Below, one piece after another: positions 20,005 through 29,030 of a DNA stretch of 64,000 bases. Positions within the stretch are counted from its first letter, which is position 1; every line of letters starts with the position of its first letter. Location: assembly GCF_021497505.1 (NCBI RefSeq), contig NZ_CP069349.1, positions 2,383,780 to 2,447,779 of the forward strand, written 5' to 3'. Origin of the DNA: Turicibacter sp. TJ11 (GTDB lineage Bacteria; Bacillota_I; Bacilli_A; MOL361; Turicibacteraceae). Made by a program: the position numbers and the translations under genes. The notes beneath the pieces are model-generated. The model saw only the letters and a list, made by a program, of their open reading frames with translations, did not search any database and had not been told where the DNA came from.

Positions 20005-20803
20005 AGTTTTAAAATTAACACATTTAAAAGCTCAAGATTATGAAGTAGCGATTCAAACACCAACTGAACAAGTTGTTTTATTACCTGTTCATGAAGAATT
20101 AGTTTTAAAGTTTCGTTTAGTCGTTGGAAAAGAACTTGATCAATCACAAGTTACCGAGTTAAATGGAAAGCTTGATTTAGGGCGGGCTTATCAATATGCT
20201 TTAAACTTATTATCTAAAAAATCTTATACGACAGCTCAAATTTATGAGAAGTTAGAAGCAAAAGAATATGAGATGGATATTATTCAAGACGTGCTAAGAC
20301 GTTTAGTTGATGTTGGATTATTAAACGATGAACAGTACACGATTTCCTATATGAATCATCAAGTCGTGATGGGAAAAAAGGGACCGAATAAAATTAAGCA
20401 AGAATTATTACAAAAGGGAATCGCGGAGCGCTTGATTAATCAATATTTAAATCTCTATGAGGAAGAAACACAAGTTGAAAATGCGCTCAAAATAGCCGAT
20501 CAACTTGTTCGAACGAATAAAAAATACGGACCGCATTTTATTAAACAAAAGATTTCTCAGTCTTTAATGTTAAAAGGATTTAGTCGCTCTGTGATTGAGA
20601 AAGTAGTTAATCAAATCGTTTTAATCGAAGATGAAGAAAATTCTATTTTAGCCCAACAAGTCGAAAAGCTTTATAGAAAACATCAGCGCCTTTCAGGCTA
20701 TGAAAAAAAGGTCAAAGTTATTCAATCGTTAATGAGAAAAGGATTTGACTATCACGATATTGCTTCTGTCTATGAGCAGTTAGAAGAAGAAACAAACGAT
20801 TAA
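19979..20803 (+). CDS. recX: RecX regulatory protein
   Basis: A 274-residue RecX, which modulates RecA filaments during recombination and the SOS response. It is built of helical repeats: YALNLLSKKSYTTAQIYEKL opens the RecX domain after about 65 residues, followed by VGLLNDEQYTISYMNHQV and KGPNKIKQELLQKGI. The length is at the long end, as in Bacillus. The first ATG overlaps the end of ugtP by 26 bp in another frame, and no strong ribosome site stands next to it, so it may depend on translation of ugtP. Confidence 0.9.
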   Translation: MNTTNNHYKVLKLTHLKAQDYEVAIQTPTEQVVLLPVHEELVLKFRLVVGKELDQSQVTELNGKLDLGRAYQYALNLLSKKSYTTAQIYEKLEAKEYEMDIIQDVLRRLVDVGLLNDEQYTISYMNHQVVMGKKGPNKIKQELLQKGIAERLINQYLNLYEEETQVENALKIADQLVRTNKKYGPHFIKQKISQSLMLKGFSRSVIEKVVNQIVLIEDEENSILAQQVEKLYRKHQRLSGYEKKVKVIQSLMRKGFDYHDIASVYEQLEEETND

Positions 20804-20811
20804 TTGAGGAA

Positions 20812-20834
20812 GGGGGACTCGAAGAGTCCCTTTT
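20812..20834 (+). terminator. Intrinsic terminator after recX
   Basis: GGGACTC and GAGTCCC flank a 3-nt loop GAA and are followed by TTTT. It ends just 14 bp before the ribosome site of the GntR gene, so it could attenuate read-through into that gene. Confidence 0.85.
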
Positions 20835-20856
20835 GAGTTTAAAAAGGAGATTGTTT

Positions 20857-21564
20857 ATGGCACAACCGGTTTACTTAAGGGTAAAACAATTAATTGAGGA
20901 AGAAATTAAACACTTAGTTTCAAATGCAATGATTCAATCTGAGCGTGATTTAGCTGAAAAATATAATGTTTCAAGAATGACAGCTCGAAAAGCCATTGAA
21001 GAACTGATTAAAGAGGGAAAATTGTATCGTAAAGATAAGGTCGGAACGTTTGTTGCAGATGGAAAGTTACATGAACCTGTTGCTGAGTTAGTAGGATTTA
21101 CGTCTGAAATCATTAGTAAAGGAATGAGACCCCATACTAAGGTAGTTAATTATGAAATTATTCAAGCAGATGAACGATTAGCCAAGCACTTAGAAATTAA
21201 AGTGAATGATCGTGTTCATAGTTTATTGCGTTTACGTATGGCAGATAATCGCCCAATGACGCTTGAACATACTTACATTCCGCTTTCTGTTGTCAAAGAA
21301 TTACCTGAGTCAGTTATTCATCGTTCTATTTATGCATTTTTAGATGGTGAACTAAATGTTAAAATCGCATCAGGTTCACAGATGGTATCTGCGATTAAGG
21401 CAGATGAACAGATTTCAGAATTACTGGAAGTTCCGCTTCATGATCCGTTGATTTATCTTGAATTAACGTCAGTTTTAATGAATGGACAAGTTTTAGAATT
21501 TGTTGAGACCTATGCAAATCCTCAAAACTATAAAGTCATGATTCATTCTAGGCGTAAGTGGTAA
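20857..21564 (+). CDS. GntR/HutC-family transcriptional regulator with UTRA domain
   Basis: A 235-residue regulator. The N-terminal winged helix (residues 1-70) has the family signature SERDLAEKYNVSRMTARKAIEEL. The C-terminal UTRA effector domain (about 85-232) begins with GFTSEIISKGM and includes RLRMADNRPMTLEHTYIP. HutC-type proteins sense sugars or sugar phosphates and repress transport or catabolic genes. The ATG at 20857 follows AAAAGGAG. No neighbouring target gene is obvious. The next gene is RibU, which has its own riboswitch. Confidence 0.93.
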   Translation: MAQPVYLRVKQLIEEEIKHLVSNAMIQSERDLAEKYNVSRMTARKAIEELIKEGKLYRKDKVGTFVADGKLHEPVAELVGFTSEIISKGMRPHTKVVNYEIIQADERLAKHLEIKVNDRVHSLLRLRMADNRPMTLEHTYIPLSVVKELPESVIHRSIYAFLDGELNVKIASGSQMVSAIKADEQISELLEVPLHDPLIYLELTSVLMNGQVLEFVETYANPQNYKVMIHSRRKW

Positions 21565-21745
21565 GTCGTTAATGCTAGAGATGTAGTTTAAATATGTTTT
21601 TAATACTACAAAAGAGAGTTACCCTTCGTTAAAAAGTAAGATTAGTTAAATCATTATAAATAATGAAATGCGTTTCATATAAGATAGAGTTGACAGATGA
21701 TGACTAAGAAGCTAAAATATAACTGTAAATTGAATCCATTTAATA

Positions 21746-21854
21746 AATCTTCGAGGCAGGGTGAAAGTCCCTACCGGCGGTATAGCCCGCAAGCCGTATG
21801 GTTGATCTGGTTAAATTCCAGAGCCGACAGTTAGAGTCTGGATGGGAGAAGATT
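21746..21854 (+). ncRNA. FMN riboswitch (RFN element)
   Basis: The conserved RFN core is visible in order: CGAGGCAGGGTGAAA, TCCCTACCGGCGG, AGCCCGC, GATCTGG and CCAGAGCCGACAGT, closed by AATCTTC pairing with GAAGATT. FMN binding would favour the terminator hairpin at 21883-21915 and shut off ribU when flavin is abundant. Confidence 0.97.
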
Positions 21855-21882
21855 CGTTTTTGATATACTCTTTTTTAGATAT

Positions 21883-21915
21883 ATCTCACGAAGATTTATT
21901 ACGTGAGATCTTTTT
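21883..21915 (+). terminator. Riboswitch expression-platform terminator
   Basis: ATCTCACG and CGTGAGAT form an 8-bp stem with an 11-nt loop followed by CTTTTT. It lies 30 nt after the aptamer and 38 nt before the ribU start. Confidence 0.85.
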
Positions 21916-21953
21916 GCATTTCACAAAATTTATCTAATTAAGGAGGAGAGTAT

Positions 21954-22595
21954 ATGAAAAACTCTAAACATTTATTTAGTAGCACAAAAAACTTAGTTAT
22001 TTTAGGTGTTTTCATTGCCCTAGGAACAATCTTAATGCTCATTGAGATTCCGTATCCAATTGCACCGTTTTTAAAGTTTGATTTAAGTGAATTAATTGTT
22101 CTGTTAACGGTAGAGGTTTTTGGATTAATTCCAGCGATTATAGTTGCTTTGTTTAAATCACTTGTCAATATTATGTTAGGAATGAGTGCAACCCCTATGC
22201 ATATTGGTTCTATTACGGCGTTTATCGCTTCTTCTACTATTGCATGTTTATATTATTTAACGAAGCAATCGTCTTATAAATTTTTTCGTATTTTAATGAT
22301 TATTTTTGGGTTTACGGCTGTTTTAACACTTTGTAATTATTTGTTTATTACGCCTATTTATTTTGGTGAGTTAACATTTTTAGATGTTAGAGATTGGGTG
22401 ACACTAAATCAATTCATTCCAGGACTTCCATTTAATCTAGGATATGGAGCAGCTGTATTATTTACTTATATTCCGTTTAACATGATTAAAGGATTATTAG
22501 TCTTAGGCGTTTATGAATTAATTGCACCCCGCTTGTTAGAAGCCATTCAAAAGATTGTAAAAATCAATAAAACAAGATTAATCGTGTCAAAATAA
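21954..22595 (+). CDS. ribU: Riboflavin ECF transporter S component RibU
   Basis: A 213-residue membrane protein with about five to six helices. It carries the RibU signature: IPYPIAPFLKFDLSELIVLL near the second helix, and a KSLVNIML segment. It binds riboflavin for import through the shared ECF module. The upstream FMN riboswitch fixes the substrate. The ATG follows AAGGAGGAGAG. No riboflavin biosynthesis genes are next to it, so the cell may rely on uptake. Confidence 0.95.
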   Translation: MKNSKHLFSSTKNLVILGVFIALGTILMLIEIPYPIAPFLKFDLSELIVLLTVEVFGLIPAIIVALFKSLVNIMLGMSATPMHIGSITAFIASSTIACLYYLTKQSSYKFFRILMIIFGFTAVLTLCNYLFITPIYFGELTFLDVRDWVTLNQFIPGLPFNLGYGAAVLFTYIPFNMIKGLLVLGVYELIAPRLLEAIQKIVKINKTRLIVSK

Positions 22596-22618
22596 AATAA
22601 ATGATGATGTAATTTGAT

Positions 22619-22645
22619 GAGAAGGTGATGGCCTTCTCTTTTTTT
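22619..22645 (+). terminator. Intrinsic terminator after ribU
   Basis: GAGAAGG and CCTTCTC pair around TGATGG, followed by seven T residues. Confidence 0.9.
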
Positions 22646-22715
22646 GATATAATAAATAAAGGAAAAAATAGAGTTAATGAAAAGAAGGTAAGATAATGGG
22701 GATAGAGGGGATTTT

Positions 22716-23894
22716 ATGAAGAAGATAATCTATATCATAGGATTTATCTTAATAGTTATTGGAGTATATGAAAATATGAACAGGCTGTCAGACTCTAAAG
22801 ATAAAGTCTTACATATTTGGGTAAGTCGCGAAGAATATGACGTATTAAAAGAAGTCAATCCTATCTTCGAATCGTTGCATCAGGCCCAGATAAAGATGCA
22901 AATCGTTAGTTCTGAACAAGTTATTTCAACGCTCCCGTTATATACCGCATCTTTAGAATATCCAGATGTGATTACCGCATCTCATACGTTGATTTCAGAA
23001 TTAGTCTCTAAAAATGCGATTAGTCCTATCAGTGAAGTCTTTGAAACCTTTAATATTTTGCCAATTGTTATGTCAGGGTTTAAAGTAAAGGGAGAATATT
23101 ATGGAATTCCTTATAATGCTCAAACTGATATTTTATTTTATGATCAAGAGGTTTATCCTGAAGGCATTAGTTCGTTTTATGATTTTGATGAAGATAGCGA
23201 GATGTCTTTAGTGATGGATTATCAAAATATTTATCATATTAATCCGTTTATCACTGGTTTTGGTGGATATACAATTGGGGTTGATAATTTTGGTGACACT
23301 AATTTTTATGATATTGGAATTAACAAAGAAGAATCTGTACAAGGATTGAGTACAATGCTTGGGCTGCTTAATAAAACAGTGATTTATGATGATGAATTTG
23401 ATATCTATCAATCGTTTATTAATAAAGAAGCTAATTTAATGATTGCTCCAGCCTCATTAATTACATCACTAGAACAGGTGTATCCTAGCTTAGGATACCA
23501 AGCTATTCCTAATTTCAAAGACGATCTTTTGCCGTATACTTATATGAAGATTGATACTTACCAAGTGACAAAATTAAGTCAAAATAAAGAATTAGCGATC
23601 GAGTATTTAAGATTTTTATTAACTGAAGATGTAGCAGCTTTGCGTTATGAAAAAAATCAATCGATTGCTCCTGTTGATTATGAAAATATCATTTCACAGG
23701 ATGCTTACTATGGGGTTGTTAAAAAACAATTACATCGCTCCGTACCGTTACCTAATCAAGCTGAGTTTAGTTATTTATATCGACCATTTGCTGAAGCTGC
23801 CACGCATTTTTTAGTTGTTCCAAACCAAATTCAAAAGATTATGGACGATACGGTGAATCAAATTAATGAAGAATTAGAAAATATAATGAAATAA
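22716..23894 (+). CDS. Family 1 extracellular sugar-binding protein, without neighbouring permeases
   Basis: A 392-residue exported protein with an uncleaved-looking N-terminal helix (residues 3-20, no lipobox Cys). It then shows the extracellular solute-binding fold: VLHIWVSREEYDVL at the start, YYGIPYNAQTDILFYDQ in the hinge region, and LAIEYLRFLLTEDVA near the end, as in maltodextrin-binding proteins. No permease or ATPase gene is adjacent, which is unusual. It precedes the alpha-glucosidase by a terminator, suggesting a shared carbohydrate theme but separate transcripts. Ligand unknown. Confidence 0.8.
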   Translation: MKKIIYIIGFILIVIGVYENMNRLSDSKDKVLHIWVSREEYDVLKEVNPIFESLHQAQIKMQIVSSEQVISTLPLYTASLEYPDVITASHTLISELVSKNAISPISEVFETFNILPIVMSGFKVKGEYYGIPYNAQTDILFYDQEVYPEGISSFYDFDEDSEMSLVMDYQNIYHINPFITGFGGYTIGVDNFGDTNFYDIGINKEESVQGLSTMLGLLNKTVIYDDEFDIYQSFINKEANLMIAPASLITSLEQVYPSLGYQAIPNFKDDLLPYTYMKIDTYQVTKLSQNKELAIEYLRFLLTEDVAALRYEKNQSIAPVDYENIISQDAYYGVVKKQLHRSVPLPNQAEFSYLYRPFAEAATHFLVVPNQIQKIMDDTVNQINEELENIMK

Positions 23895-23921
23895 GGGTAG
23901 GACTTATCGTCCTACTTTTTT
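23895..23921 (+). terminator. Intrinsic terminator after the sugar-binding protein gene
   Basis: GTAGGAC and GTCCTAC pair around TTATC, followed by six T residues. Confidence 0.9.
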
Positions 23922-24027
23922 ATTGAAAATAGGTAATCGGTTTTAGAAAGTTCTTTATTGTTTTTAAAATAAGAGGTAGATATAATTATAGTGATTTTGA
24001 GGGTTTTAATAAAAGGGGGATAGCTTT

Positions 24028-25665
24028 ATGGAGAAAAAGTGGTGGCATCGATCAGTAGTATATCAAATTTATCCAAGAAGTTTTAAAGATACAAGTGGGA
24101 ATGGAATTGGTGACTTAAGAGGAGTCATCGAAAAGTTAGATTACTTAAAAGAATTAGGAATTGACGTTATTTGGTTATCTCCTGTTTATCAATCACCAAT
24201 GGATGATAACGGATATGATATTTCAAATTATCAGGGGATAGCACCCGAGTTTGGAACAATGGCAGATATGGACGAGTTAATCGAGCAAGCGAATCAACGA
24301 GGAATTCGTATTTTAATGGACTTAGTCGTTAATCATACAAGTGATGAACATCCCTGGTTTTTAGAAGCAAAAAAATCAAAAAATAATCCATATCGTGATT
24401 ATTATATTTGGCGAGATGCATCAGAAGATGATGGAGTTCCAAATGAGTTAAATTCAACGTTTTCTGGAACGGCATGGCAGTACGATGAAACCACACAACA
24501 GTATTACTTACATTTATTTAGTAAAAAACAACCAGATTTAAATTGGGGAAATCAAAAGTTAAGAGAAGAAATTTATCAAATGATGAATTTTTGGCTTGAA
24601 AAAGGAATCGGTGGATTCCGTATGGATGTTATTGATTTAATAGGAAAAGAGATTGATCAATTAATTACAGGAAATGGTCCTCAATTACATCCATATCTTC
24701 AGGAGATGAATCAAGCGTCATTTGGAAATTATGATGTTTTAACAGTAGGTGAAACATGGGGGGCAACACCTGAAATCGCAAAGTTATACTCTGATCCAAG
24801 CCGTCATGAATTATCGATGGTTTTTCAATTTGAACATGTCTCAATTGATTGGCATCCACAGGAAGGAAAGTGGCGACCAACTACATTTGATTTTATTAAA
24901 TTTAAAGAGATTATGAGTAAGTGGCAAACTTCATTAAAAGGAGAAGGATGGAATTCGTTATTTTGGAATAATCATGATTTACCTCGTATTGTTTCAAGAT
25001 GGGGAAATGATCAACAATATCGTGTTCAAACCGCTAAAATGTTTGCTTCTGTTTTACATTTAATGCAAGGAACACCATATATTTTTCAAGGTGAAGAGAT
25101 TGGAATGACCAATGTTCAGTTTGAATCACTAGAAGAGTATAATGATATTGAAATTCATCAATTCTATCATGATAATTTAAAAAAAGGTTATACACATGAA
25201 CAGATGATGGAAGCTATTTGGAAAAATGGGCGCGATAATGCAAGAACACCGATGCAATGGGATGAATCTAAAAATGCTGGATTTACAACGGGAATGCCTT
25301 GGTTAAAAGTTAATCCAAACTATAAAACGATTAATGTTCAAAATGCATTAAAAGATAAACAATCAATTTTTTATCATTACAAATCATTAATTGAATTACG
25401 TAAAAATAGTCAGTATAGTGAGACAATTATTTATGGAGATTATCAGTTATTACTACCAGAGGATCAACAAGTATTTGCCTATATTAGAGAGGATCAACAA
25501 CATAGATTATTAGTCGTCGCTAATTTTAGCGAAGAACAAATCGTGAGAACGCTTGAAGGTGAGGTTAAGGACGTCATTCTTTCAAATTACGATGAGACAA
25601 ATTTAGATTTATCAAACTTAGAACTTAGACCATATGAAGCGATTGTCTTTGAATTAAATAAATAA
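24028..25665 (+). CDS. GH13 alpha-1,6-glucosidase, DexB-like
   Basis: A 545-residue cytoplasmic glycoside hydrolase of family 13. The catalytic residues are clear: nucleophile D200 in GFRMDVIDLIGK, acid/base E242 in TVGETWG and stabiliser D317 in NNHDLPR. Valine after the nucleophile is associated with alpha-1,6 specificity. The GETWGATPEIAKLYSDPSR stretch resembles streptococcal glucan 1,6-alpha-glucosidase DexB more than trehalose-6-phosphate hydrolase. It would trim isomalto-oligosaccharides or dextran fragments to glucose. The ATG follows AAAAGGGGG. Confidence 0.88.
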   Translation: MEKKWWHRSVVYQIYPRSFKDTSGNGIGDLRGVIEKLDYLKELGIDVIWLSPVYQSPMDDNGYDISNYQGIAPEFGTMADMDELIEQANQRGIRILMDLVVNHTSDEHPWFLEAKKSKNNPYRDYYIWRDASEDDGVPNELNSTFSGTAWQYDETTQQYYLHLFSKKQPDLNWGNQKLREEIYQMMNFWLEKGIGGFRMDVIDLIGKEIDQLITGNGPQLHPYLQEMNQASFGNYDVLTVGETWGATPEIAKLYSDPSRHELSMVFQFEHVSIDWHPQEGKWRPTTFDFIKFKEIMSKWQTSLKGEGWNSLFWNNHDLPRIVSRWGNDQQYRVQTAKMFASVLHLMQGTPYIFQGEEIGMTNVQFESLEEYNDIEIHQFYHDNLKKGYTHEQMMEAIWKNGRDNARTPMQWDESKNAGFTTGMPWLKVNPNYKTINVQNALKDKQSIFYHYKSLIELRKNSQYSETIIYGDYQLLLPEDQQVFAYIREDQQHRLLVVANFSEEQIVRTLEGEVKDVILSNYDETNLDLSNLELRPYEAIVFELNK

Positions 25666-25678
25666 TTTAATAAGAAGA

Positions 25679-25712
25679 GATACCGTTAACTTTTAAAGCG
25701 GTATCTTTTTTT
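25679..25712 (+). terminator. Intrinsic terminator after the glucosidase
   Basis: GATACCG and CGGTATC pair around a 13-nt loop and are followed by seven T residues. Confidence 0.9.
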
Positions 25713-25734
25713 ATTAGTTATCAATCAAATGTGC

Positions 25735-25748
25735 TGTAAGCGAATACA
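25735..25748 (+). promoter_or_regulatory. cre-like catabolite control site
   Basis: TGTAAGCGAATACA matches the CcpA consensus TGWAANCGNTNWCA at all fixed positions but one, and is itself an inverted repeat (TGTA...TACA). It lies 250 bp before the M23 peptidase gene and just after the glucosidase terminator. One match of this quality can occur by chance. The rest of 25713-25998 is AT-rich with nothing else recognised. Confidence 0.35.
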
Positions 25749-25998
25749 AAAAGAAGCGGATAAAAAATTATTTTTTTGAAACAAATTAATGGAAAAAGCG
25801 TATAAAATCTGATAAAATCATATATTTATGTGTATTTTGGACAGAATTTCAGCAAAAGGACACAACTTGGACATATTAATATGAAAGAATTAGAGAAGAA
25901 ACAGAGAGAATGAAAAAAATTGAAACATTCTAAACAGTCACCAAGACTAGAGAGAAACTTTATTGCGGTAAGTAATAAAGTATGGAGGTCGTAATGAT

Positions 25999-27411
25999 AT
26001 GAAGAAAAATATTATAGGAGCTGTTCTTGCTACCCTTATGTTTACAGGGAATCATATAAAAGTAGCAGAAGCCTCGACATTAATATCGCCTAATGTTGTT
26101 TATCGAGTATATATAAACGATGAAGTTATCGGACTGATCACAGACGAATCAGATTATGAAAAATTGATTGAAAAACGTACCGAAGTGTTGTCTAAACAAT
26201 ATCCTAATCAGGAAATTAAAGCTCCAACGAATGTACGTATTGAAGAAGAAGTTACATTATTACCTATTGAAACAATAGATAGTGAATCTGTATTAAAAAC
26301 TATTGAACAAAAAGCAAATTTTGAAGCCTCGACACAACAAGTAACAATCGGGGATAAAACTTTTTCTGTAGAAGATGCAAATGTTGTTTCAAATACGATG
26401 TTAGAGTTAATGACTTATTATACAGGTGAAGAAGATTTAAAGAAAATTATGAATGTTGAAACATCGATTGTACCGTTGATGGAATCAGGATCTCAGTACG
26501 TTGGAGCTAAAATTGTGGAACCTGTTAAAGTAGAAACGACATATGTTTCACCTGAACAGATTTTAACGCCTGAACAAACAAGACGCATGATGCTATATGG
26601 ACAAGCTGAACCAAAAGAAACAGTTATCTTTGATGAGGATTCATCACTTTGGTATATTGCCAATGATCATGGATTGACAGAAGAGGAACTAATTTTATTA
26701 AATCCTGAGGTCGAAGGATTAAAATGGGCGGATTTATTAGGAATGGAACTAGATGTTACGCCATTAAACCCTATTGTCACGGTTGAAACCGAAAAAGAAA
26801 CGGTTAATGTTTCAGCGATTGCTTATGAGACAGAATACATCGATGATGATACGATGCTAAAGGGACAAACAACAATCAAGCAAGAGGGAAAAGATGGAGA
26901 GCATTTAGAGCGTACTCAAGTTTTTTATGAAAATGGAACAAAAGTTTCCTCTGAACTTGTAGAGGAAACAACGGTATCAGAACCTGTGAATGAGATCATC
27001 ATTCGTGGGACAAAGGTTGTTTCTGGTGTAGGTAGTGGAAATTGGGTTTGGCCAACAACAACTCGTAATGTCACTTGTGGATATTTATGCTATAGTGGTC
27101 ACTACGCCATCGATATATCTGCATATGTTGGACAACCTGTTTATGCTGCAGATAGTGGTGTCATTGTTAGTGCGGGTTATAGTAGTGGATATGGATATAA
27201 TATTCTAATTAATCATAAAAATGGATATTATACACGTTATGCGCATTTAAGTTCTTTAAACGTATCAAGTGGACAAACGGTTGAAGCTGGACAAACGATT
27301 GGATTAGCAGGGAATACTGGAAATTCAACTGGACCACACTTACATTTTGAGATTCGAACAAATACAGGTAGTCAGCCAAGCTATGCACCAAATCCATTAG
27401 ATTTTTATTAA
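25999..27411 (+). CDS. Secreted M23 metallopeptidase with LysM-like and G5 domains
   Basis: A 470-residue cell-wall endopeptidase. The signal peptide runs to about residue 25 (VAEAS). Residues 25-200 resemble the N-terminal region of YabE/SpoIIQ-type wall proteins. A LysM-like segment lies near 205-255 (SLWYIANDHGLTEEEL), a G5 domain near 262-345, and the peptidase at about 350-470. Zinc and catalytic ligands are H368, D372, H416 and the H447-x-H449 pair. It cuts peptide cross-links of peptidoglycan. The start follows TATGGAGG. It appears monocistronic. Confidence 0.92.
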   Translation: MKKNIIGAVLATLMFTGNHIKVAEASTLISPNVVYRVYINDEVIGLITDESDYEKLIEKRTEVLSKQYPNQEIKAPTNVRIEEEVTLLPIETIDSESVLKTIEQKANFEASTQQVTIGDKTFSVEDANVVSNTMLELMTYYTGEEDLKKIMNVETSIVPLMESGSQYVGAKIVEPVKVETTYVSPEQILTPEQTRRMMLYGQAEPKETVIFDEDSSLWYIANDHGLTEEELILLNPEVEGLKWADLLGMELDVTPLNPIVTVETEKETVNVSAIAYETEYIDDDTMLKGQTTIKQEGKDGEHLERTQVFYENGTKVSSELVEETTVSEPVNEIIIRGTKVVSGVGSGNWVWPTTTRNVTCGYLCYSGHYAIDISAYVGQPVYAADSGVIVSAGYSSGYGYNILINHKNGYYTRYAHLSSLNVSSGQTVEAGQTIGLAGNTGNSTGPHLHFEIRTNTGSQPSYAPNPLDFY

Positions 27412-27423
27412 TTTTACGGATTA

Positions 27424-27475
27424 AACCTCTAGCTAAGAACATACTATAAAGTATATTAGGCTAGAGGTTTTTATG
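27424..27475 (+). terminator. Intrinsic terminator after the M23 gene
   Basis: AACCTCTAG and CTAGAGGTT form a 9-bp stem, with an inner ATACT/AGTAT helix, and end in TTTT. Confidence 0.85.
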
Positions 27476-27610
27476 TACAAATGAGCTTTATTTGATTTGT
27501 AATGAAAGTGTATAAACCTAGCTAGTTTATTGACAAATAATGTTGAACTTGATATAGTAAATTACATACAAAAATAGTAAATTTTGAAAATTATAGGAGT
27601 GTGAATTGTT

Positions 27611-28888
27611 TTGGACCCGTCCATGTATTACATAATACTTACTGTCATGATTATTTTATCGGCATTCTTCAGTGCGTCAGAAACGGCGTTTTCAAGTGTG
27701 AATTTAATTCGCTTGCGTCAATACGCAGAAGATGATCGACCAGGTGCAAAAAAAGCACTAAGTGTTGCTGAGCGATTTGATGAAGTTTTATTAGCCATTT
27801 TAATTGGGAATAATATTGTTAATTTAGCTTCAGCTTCACTTGCAACGGTAGTCGCAACAGAGGTCTTACATTTAGGAGCGTCTAGTGCACCCATTGCAAC
27901 AGCTGTAATGACAGTTTTAATTATTATCTTTGGTGAAATCTTACCTAAGTCATATGCAAAAGAAAATTCTGAATCACTAGCCTTATCTATCGGTTCGATT
28001 TATTATTATATGATTATTATTATGAAGCCATTAATTAAAATCTTTATGATTTTAAAAGAATCAGTGGCCAAATTATATCGTAAAAAAGAAGATGAACCAT
28101 CGGTAACTGAAGATGAACTGAACGTAATCATTGATACAATGGAAGAAGAGGGGGTCTTACAGCAAGATGAAGTTGAGATGCTTCAAAGTGTTCTTGATTT
28201 AAGTGAAACGTTTGTTAAGGACATTATGACACCTCGAGTTGATGTTGTTGCTGTAGATGTTCACGATTCTACTGAACAAATAAAAAACGTCTTTTTAGAA
28301 GAGAAGTATTCAAGAATCCCTGTTTATGATGAATCACGAGATAATATTGTAGGGATTTTATACGAACGAGATTTATTTTCTGCCATCATCGAAAAAGGAT
28401 CAGCTAAAGAAATTATTATTTCTGAAGTTATGCGAGAACCAATGTATGTCTCATATACGATGCGTGTGTCTGATTTACTAACCCGTTTACAACTTGAAAA
28501 GCAACACTTAGCTATTGTTGCTGATGAGTATGGTGGAACAGCTGGTCTTGTCACAATGGAAGATGTGCTTGAAGAACTTGTTGGTGAAATTTACGATGAG
28601 CACGATGAAGAAGAGCAATTTTTTACAAAAAAAAGTGATACACTATATGAAGTTAAAGCTGACATTGAATTAGATGAGTTATTTGATGTCATGAATCTTG
28701 ATTTAGATATTCCAGAAGATGCTTACTCATTAGGAAGTTGGATGTATTCAAAAATTGAAGATATTCCAACAATAGGTGATATGTATCAATACCATAATCT
28801 CATTTTTACGATTATTGAAGTTGAGGATCGACGCATTAAACGTGTTAAAATTGAGATTGCTGATTTAGAAGAATCAGAAGCTGAATAG
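27611..28888 (+). CDS. CNNM/CBS-domain membrane protein (CorC/HlyC family)
   Basis: A 425-residue protein in three parts. Residues 1-165 form a CNNM/DUF21 membrane domain (FFSASETAFSSVN, then IGNNIVNLASASLATVVAT and IIFGEILPKS). Two CBS domains follow at about 195-315 (DIMTPRVDV and the HLAIVADEYGGTAGLVTMEDVLEELVG motif). A C-terminal CorC_HlyC domain lies at about 335-415. Family members act in magnesium or other divalent cation efflux, despite older hemolysin names. It starts with TTG about 10 bp after ATAGGAG. Confidence 0.92.
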   Translation: MDPSMYYIILTVMIILSAFFSASETAFSSVNLIRLRQYAEDDRPGAKKALSVAERFDEVLLAILIGNNIVNLASASLATVVATEVLHLGASSAPIATAVMTVLIIIFGEILPKSYAKENSESLALSIGSIYYYMIIIMKPLIKIFMILKESVAKLYRKKEDEPSVTEDELNVIIDTMEEEGVLQQDEVEMLQSVLDLSETFVKDIMTPRVDVVAVDVHDSTEQIKNVFLEEKYSRIPVYDESRDNIVGILYERDLFSAIIEKGSAKEIIISEVMREPMYVSYTMRVSDLLTRLQLEKQHLAIVADEYGGTAGLVTMEDVLEELVGEIYDEHDEEEQFFTKKSDTLYEVKADIELDELFDVMNLDLDIPEDAYSLGSWMYSKIEDIPTIGDMYQYHNLIFTIIEVEDRRIKRVKIEIADLEESEAE

Positions 28889-28889
28889 T

Positions 28890-28931
28890 AAAAAGAGAAT
28901 TTGAAGAACTAATCTTCAAGTTCTCTTTTTT
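28890..28931 (+). terminator. Intrinsic terminator after the CBS-domain gene
   Basis: AAAAAGAGAA-TTTGAAGA pairs with TCTTCAAG-TTCTCTTTTT. The T-tract runs straight into the 8-bp target duplication of the ISL3 element that follows. Confidence 0.9.
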
Positions 28932-28998
28932 ATGAGGTTCTTTGTCAAATAATATTGCTAATTAATTTGTAACCTGTTTACAATGAATAGCCGAAGTG

Positions 28999-29030
28999 AA
29001 ATCCTAGTAGCTATGCTGCTAGGATTTTTA
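28999..29030 (+). terminator. Plus-strand hairpin terminator inside ISL3 copy 1
   Basis: AAATCCTAGTAG and CTGCTAGGATTT pair with one mismatch around CTATG and are followed by T residues. It would stop transcripts entering from the upstream operon before they run antisense through the transposase gene. Confidence 0.7.

Noticed and set aside
24028-25665. Trehalose-6-phosphate hydrolase (TreC)
   Set aside because: The sequence around the nucleophile and the GETWGATPEIAK region fit DexB-type enzymes better, and no trehalose PTS gene is adjacent.
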